Source: UBA12403 sp043808565 (GTDB lineage: Bacteria; Patescibacteriota; Patescibacteriia; UBA9934; GWF2-40-263). Taken from it: 16,047 nucleotides of DNA. The DNA lies in NCBI GenBank assembly GCA_043808565.1, contig JAZDEQ010000055.1, positions 1 to 16,047 of the forward strand. The letters run 5' to 3'. The notes below the pieces were generated by a model. That model made no database searches, was not told the origin of the DNA, and worked only from the letters and a program-made list of their open reading frames with translations. The translations under genes and the position numbers were made by a program. Positions 12,818 through 16,047 of the stretch are shown here, piece after piece (positions within the stretch are counted from its first letter, which is position 1; each line of letters opens with the position of its first letter).

Positions 12818-15598
12818 ATGAATTTTTTTAGCCTCATTTTTGGCGATCCGAATAAAAAAGTTTTAGCTAAGCTTCAGGATCAGGTTACTCAAATCAATTC
12901 TTTTGAGTCAGTCATGAAGGAGCTTTCCAGTGAAGAGTTAAAAGGCAAGACGGTTGAGTTTCGCGAACGTTTGAAAAACGGAGTGGCTCTCGACGATTTA
13001 CTACCCGAAGCGTTTGCCGCGACTCGTGAAGCGGCCTGGCGAACGCTTAATATGCGGCATTACGATGTTCAGTTACTTGGCGGCATTGCTTTACATTTAG
13101 GACACATTGCCGAAATGCGGACTGGTGAGGGTAAAACTCTGGCGGCTACAGCCCCGCTTTATCTCAATGCTCTTGAGGGCAAGGGTTGTCATTTGGTTAC
13201 GGTTAATGATTACTTGGCTCGTCGTGACTCGGTTTGGATGGGGCAAATTTATTACGCCCTAGGTTTATCAGTTGCTTGCGTTCAGCATGACCAAGCTTTT
13301 ATTTACGATCCAGAATACTCCCCCTCCCACACTGGGGGAGGGGTTGGGGGTGGGGGTGAAGATGACGCTGAGGCGCACGATGCGGTGCGTGATACCACTG
13401 GATCTTTTCGAGTTCATACTGATTATCTTCGACCGTGTTCGCGTAAGGAAGCTTATGCAGCCGATATCACTTATGGCACCAATAATGAATTTGGTTTTGA
13501 TTTTTTGCGTGACAACATGGTTTATCGTTTAGACCAAATGGTTCAGCGACCTTTGCATTATGCTATTGTCGATGAAGTTGATTCCATTTTGATCGATGAA
13601 GCCCGAACGCCGCTGATTATTTCTGCCCCGGCCGAGGAATCGACAGACATGTATATGCGATTTGCCGCGGCCGTAAAGTTTTTAAAAGAAAACGAAGATT
13701 ACAATATTGATGAAAAAATGCGTTCCGCCGCGCTCACGGCCGAAGGTATTGCCAAACTCGAGAAAACTTTAGGCATCGATAATATTTATGCTGGCACCGG
13801 AGCCGAGGCTCATCATGCCGAGCAAGCTTTGCGAGCCCACGCTCTTTATAAAAACGATCGTGATTATGTAGTCAAAAACGGCGAGGTCATTATTGTTGAC
13901 GAGTTTACTGGTCGACTTATGGAAGGCCGGCGTTATTCTGAAGGCTTGCACCAAGCGATCGAAGCCAAGGAAGGGGCTAGAGTACAAAACGAAAGTGAAA
14001 CTTTAGCCACCATTACTTTTCAAAATTATTTTCGCATGTATCACAAGTTAGCTGGTATGACTGGTACAGCGGCGACTGAAGCGGAAGAGTTTGGAAAAAT
14101 TTATGATTTGGAAGTTACGACCATTCCACCAAACAAAACTCCGCAACGTCACGACTTGCCAGATCGAGTTTATAAAAATGAGGTTGGTAAATTCACCGCT
14201 GTGGCTCGTGAAGTTAAAGCTCTGCACGAAAAAGGTCAGCCAGTTTTGTTGGGCACAATTTCGATTGAAAAAAACGAAATGTTAAGTCAGCTTTTAACTC
14301 GTGAAGGCGTGCCACATAATATTTTGAACGCCAAAAACCACGAGCGAGAAGCCGAAATTATTGCCCAAGCTGGCCGTTCTGGTGGCGTAACTTTGGCTAC
14401 CAACATGGCTGGTCGTGGTGTGGACATTGTTTTGGGTGGCAACCCACCAGATGTTGACGAAGCAACTAAAGTTAAATCATTTGGTGGCTTGATGGTTATT
14501 GGTACTGAACGTCATGAATCACGTCGTATCGATAATCAGCTCCGCGGTCGAGCTGGTCGTCAGGGTGATCCGGGAGCCACGCAATTTTATGTTTCCATGG
14601 AAGATGATTTAATGCGAATTTTTGGTTCTGATCGGGTTAAGGGCATGATGGATCGTTTGGGCATCCCTGACGATCAGCCAATTGAAAACGGCATGGTTTC
14701 TTCATCAATTGAAAAAGCTCAGCACCGAGTCGAGGGTCATCATTTTGATACGCGCAAACATCTTTTGGAATATGATGACGTTTTGAATAAACATCGAGAA
14801 TTAATTTACGGTCGGCGTCGCGAAATTGTTGAGGGCTTTGAAAAAGATGATCCAACTTCTTTAAAAAATAAAGTTTTAGAAATTGTTGAAGACGAAATTG
14901 AACAAGTGGTCATGTTTCATACTGGTGAAGGTCAAAAGGGAACAACTGGCAAGGTTGGAGGTGATTGGAATCCTCAAGAAATTCTCGAAGTGGTGCAAAC
15001 CATGATTCCGCTTTCGCCGACGGCCCGAAAAAATATTGAGGAGTTTACTTTGGGCCAAACTAAAGAAAAGTTAGCTCTAGCTACTGAACGCACCAAGCTG
15101 ATTGAAATTATTGTTAGTGCGGCCAAAGAAGCTTATCAAATTGCCGAAGAAAAAATGGGCGACTCGGTTAAATTAAAAGAATTGGAACGCAATGTTATTT
15201 TACGCGCCATAGATCGTTTATGGATTGATCATTTGTCAGCCATGACCGAACTCCGAACTGGCATTGGCCTGCGCGGTTATGGTCAGCTCGATCCGTTAGT
15301 TGAATATAAACGCGAAGCGTTTAGAATGTTTAATCGTTTGTTGGGTGGCATAAATCAGGAAATTGCTAATTCGTTTTTTAAAGTCGCGGTTCACGCCATC
15401 AATGCCCGCCAAGCCGCTTTGCAAGGCAAAACCTTGTTCGAACGCGCCGGCGCGGCCATTGCTTCAACTAAACCAGGCGCCACTACTGCGGCCGCCGCCA
15501 AAACCAACCAAGCCGGTTCCGCCCAAAAAACCGTCGGCCGAAATGATCCGTGTCCTTGTGGTTCGGGTAAAAAGTACAAGAAGTGCCATGGTAAATAA
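12818..15598 (+). CDS. secA: Preprotein translocase ATPase SecA, with an enlarged loop
   Basis: 926 aa. SecA drives secreted proteins through the SecYEG channel at the inner membrane using ATP. It shows Walker A MRTGEGKT (100-107), TYGTNNEFGFDFLRDNM, Walker B DEVD (252-255), TNMAGRGVDIVLGG, QLRGRAGRQGDPG, the helical scaffold DRLWIDHL, an Ala-rich linker, and a C-terminal zinc motif (Cys 912, 914, 923, His 924). DEVD lies about 43 residues later than in E. coli because of an extra loop after ALGLSVAC. The loop includes DTTGSF and LRPCSRKEAY, which I recognise from related lineages. It also carries 13 residues (SPSHTGGGVGGGG, 168-180) encoded by a G-rich palindromic element. The ATG at 12818 has no Shine-Dalgarno site. 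The frame is intact. Confidence 0.97.
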   Translation: MNFFSLIFGDPNKKVLAKLQDQVTQINSFESVMKELSSEELKGKTVEFRERLKNGVALDDLLPEAFAATREAAWRTLNMRHYDVQLLGGIALHLGHIAEMRTGEGKTLAATAPLYLNALEGKGCHLVTVNDYLARRDSVWMGQIYYALGLSVACVQHDQAFIYDPEYSPSHTGGGVGGGGEDDAEAHDAVRDTTGSFRVHTDYLRPCSRKEAYAADITYGTNNEFGFDFLRDNMVYRLDQMVQRPLHYAIVDEVDSILIDEARTPLIISAPAEESTDMYMRFAAAVKFLKENEDYNIDEKMRSAALTAEGIAKLEKTLGIDNIYAGTGAEAHHAEQALRAHALYKNDRDYVVKNGEVIIVDEFTGRLMEGRRYSEGLHQAIEAKEGARVQNESETLATITFQNYFRMYHKLAGMTGTAATEAEEFGKIYDLEVTTIPPNKTPQRHDLPDRVYKNEVGKFTAVAREVKALHEKGQPVLLGTISIEKNEMLSQLLTREGVPHNILNAKNHEREAEIIAQAGRSGGVTLATNMAGRGVDIVLGGNPPDVDEATKVKSFGGLMVIGTERHESRRIDNQLRGRAGRQGDPGATQFYVSMEDDLMRIFGSDRVKGMMDRLGIPDDQPIENGMVSSSIEKAQHRVEGHHFDTRKHLLEYDDVLNKHRELIYGRRREIVEGFEKDDPTSLKNKVLEIVEDEIEQVVMFHTGEGQKGTTGKVGGDWNPQEILEVVQTMIPLSPTARKNIEEFTLGQTKEKLALATERTKLIEIIVSAAKEAYQIAEEKMGDSVKLKELERNVILRAIDRLWIDHLSAMTELRTGIGLRGYGQLDPLVEYKREAFRMFNRLLGGINQEIANSFFKVAVHAINARQAALQGKTLFERAGAAIASTKPGATTAAAAKTNQAGSAQKTVGRNDPCPCGSGKKYKKCHGK
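13318..13358 (+). repeat. G-rich palindromic insertion within secA, with G-quadruplex pattern
   Basis: CCCCTCCC (13321-13328) pairs with GGGAGGGG (13336-13343), followed by two more G-runs. The + strand from 13334 reads G5-A-G4-TT-G5-T-G5, four runs of four or more Gs with loops of one or two bases, a strong G-quadruplex pattern on the coding strand. It adds codons SPSHTGGGVGGGG in frame, without a stop, inside the extra SecA loop. It resembles the C-rich/G-rich palindromes dispersed between genes in many bacteria. Its origin as an insertion is inferred. Confidence 0.75.
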
Positions 15599-15605
15599 TT
15601 CAAAT

Positions 15606-15836
15606 ATGTCCTTAATTCTTCTAAAACATTTTAATTTTTTACCAGAGGCGGAATTGGCCAAAAGTCGTCTTGAAAACGAAGGGATTCGTTCACTGCTTCA
15701 GAAAGAAGGTATTCCTGGAGCGGCTGTGACTTTGCTTCAAGGTGCGGATTTATTGGTAAAGGAAAAAGATTTAGAACAAGCGAAAAATATTTTGGTTTGT
15801 ACACAGATTGAGACCGCTGCAAAACTCTTTTTTTGA
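15606..15836 (+). CDS. DUF2007-type small protein (putative signal-transducing family)
   Basis: 76 aa. The pattern LPEAELAKSRLENEGIRSLLQKEG, then LLQGADLLVKEKDLEQAKNIL, matches the DUF2007 family, a small ferredoxin-like alpha/beta fold of unknown biochemical role, often described as putative signal transducing. It starts seven bases after secA. An earlier ATG at 15588, overlapping the secA end, would add six residues (MVNNSN); 15606 is preferred because the conserved strand begins there, but either is possible. Co-transcription with secA is likely. The TGA stop lies in a T-run. Confidence 0.75.
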   Translation: MSLILLKHFNFLPEAELAKSRLENEGIRSLLQKEGIPGAAVTLLQGADLLVKEKDLEQAKNILVCTQIETAAKLFF

Positions 15837-15896
15837 AAATTTTTTCTTTCAAAGTGGGAAGAAAAAATAAAAAATAGCCTTTTTGTTTGTTTTAAT

Positions 15897-15944
15897 CCCT
15901 ATTTTAGGGCACTGGTAGTGAATCAGGTGGCTGACCCACTGCCA
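15897..15944 (+). promoter_or_regulatory. Two consecutive hairpins in the final intergenic region
   Basis: A small stem CCCTA-TTT-TAGGG (15897-15909) is followed by a larger one: TGGTAGTG (15913-15920) pairs with CACTGCCA (15937-15944) with one T-G wobble, and within it TCAG (15923-15926) pairs with CTGA (15931-15934) around a GTGG tetraloop, across a 2x2 internal loop. No T-run follows either stem. It may be a leader structure of the next gene or the end of the secA transcript. The rest of 15837-16029 is AT-rich with nothing else clear except a possible -10 box, TACAAT at 15983-15988. Confidence 0.5.
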
Positions 15945-16029
15945 ATAAGTTAATAATTCTTTTGTTTTCAATGTTTTATCGGTACAATTGGATTAAACTG
16001 TGACGAGTAACCGTTTTATTCCAACTTTT

Positions 16030-16047
16030 ATGCCCAAAAAAACCAAT
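16030..16047 (+). CDS. Start of a further gene, cut by the window end
   Basis: ATG at 16030 followed by codons for P-K-K-T-N, preceded by CTTTT and no Shine-Dalgarno site, like the other starts in this window. TACAAT at 15983-15988 could be its -10 box. Six codons are too few to identify the product. Confidence 0.35.

Noticed and set aside
13272..13532. 86-codon plus-strand frame inside secA over the G-rich element
   Set aside because: It is out of frame with an intact secA and shows no family pattern.
15363..15605. N-terminal extension of the DUF2007-type protein within secA
   Set aside because: The extension is the shadow of the Ala/Pro-rich secA linker in another frame. The conserved pattern begins at 15606.
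15971..16003. Ten-codon frame (MFYRYNWIKL) as a leader peptide for the last gene
   Set aside because: Too short to separate from chance, and its codons overlap the possible -10 box. No attenuator structure follows.

Overview
The window looks like a fragment of a streamlined genome of the Patescibacteria (Candidate Phyla Radiation), probably of Parcubacteria type. This is an inference. It rests on all genes lying on one strand with tiny gaps, moderately AT-rich DNA (about 40% GC by eye), TGA used as an ordinary stop, no recognisable Shine-Dalgarno sites, a SecA with an enlarged loop in its first nucleotide-binding domain, a 30-codon membrane peptide just before recJ, and several proteins that resemble families I know mainly from this group. 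No rRNA, tRNA, CRISPR array, transposase or phage gene is visible.

Layout, all on the + strand. (1) 147-2381: two proteins ending in the phosphohistidine 'swivel' domain of PEP-utilising enzymes, separated by 348 bases of GC-rich, hairpin-rich DNA without a credible gene. (2) 2421-2954: a HicB/HicA toxin-antitoxin pair closed by a clear terminator. (3) 2973-4824: a promoter, a 30-aa membrane peptide and recJ. (4) 4840-5383: a very AT-rich gene for a PaaX/Cas2-like protein bracketed by two CGATCG-centred palindromes. (5) 5424-8243: a TGnTATAAT promoter, RNase HI, a protein with two tandem SET domains, and cysteinyl-tRNA synthetase. (6) 8253-11394: a 180-aa protein of unknown function and an 864-aa membrane-anchored VirD4/TraG-like ATPase. 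(7) 11401-12175: an imperfect palindromic element, a 204-aa protein of unknown function and a terminator. (8) 12177-12731: a NYN-domain (PIN-like) nuclease with its own promoter. (9) 12720-15836: a stem-loop, secA and a DUF2007-type small protein. (10) 15837-16047: a structured intergenic stretch and the first six codons of a further gene.

Housekeeping functions (RecJ repair exonuclease, RNase HI, CysRS, SecA) are interleaved with lineage-type accessory genes. The parts most worth a second look are these: the G-rich palindromic insertion read in frame inside secA; the swivel-domain pair with a sharply different codon block around the catalytic histidine of the first; the tandem SET protein with one intact and one degenerate half; the GC-rich spacer at 1131-1478; the 180-aa/ATPase pair; and the absence of ribosome binding sites combined with promoters lying almost on the start codons.
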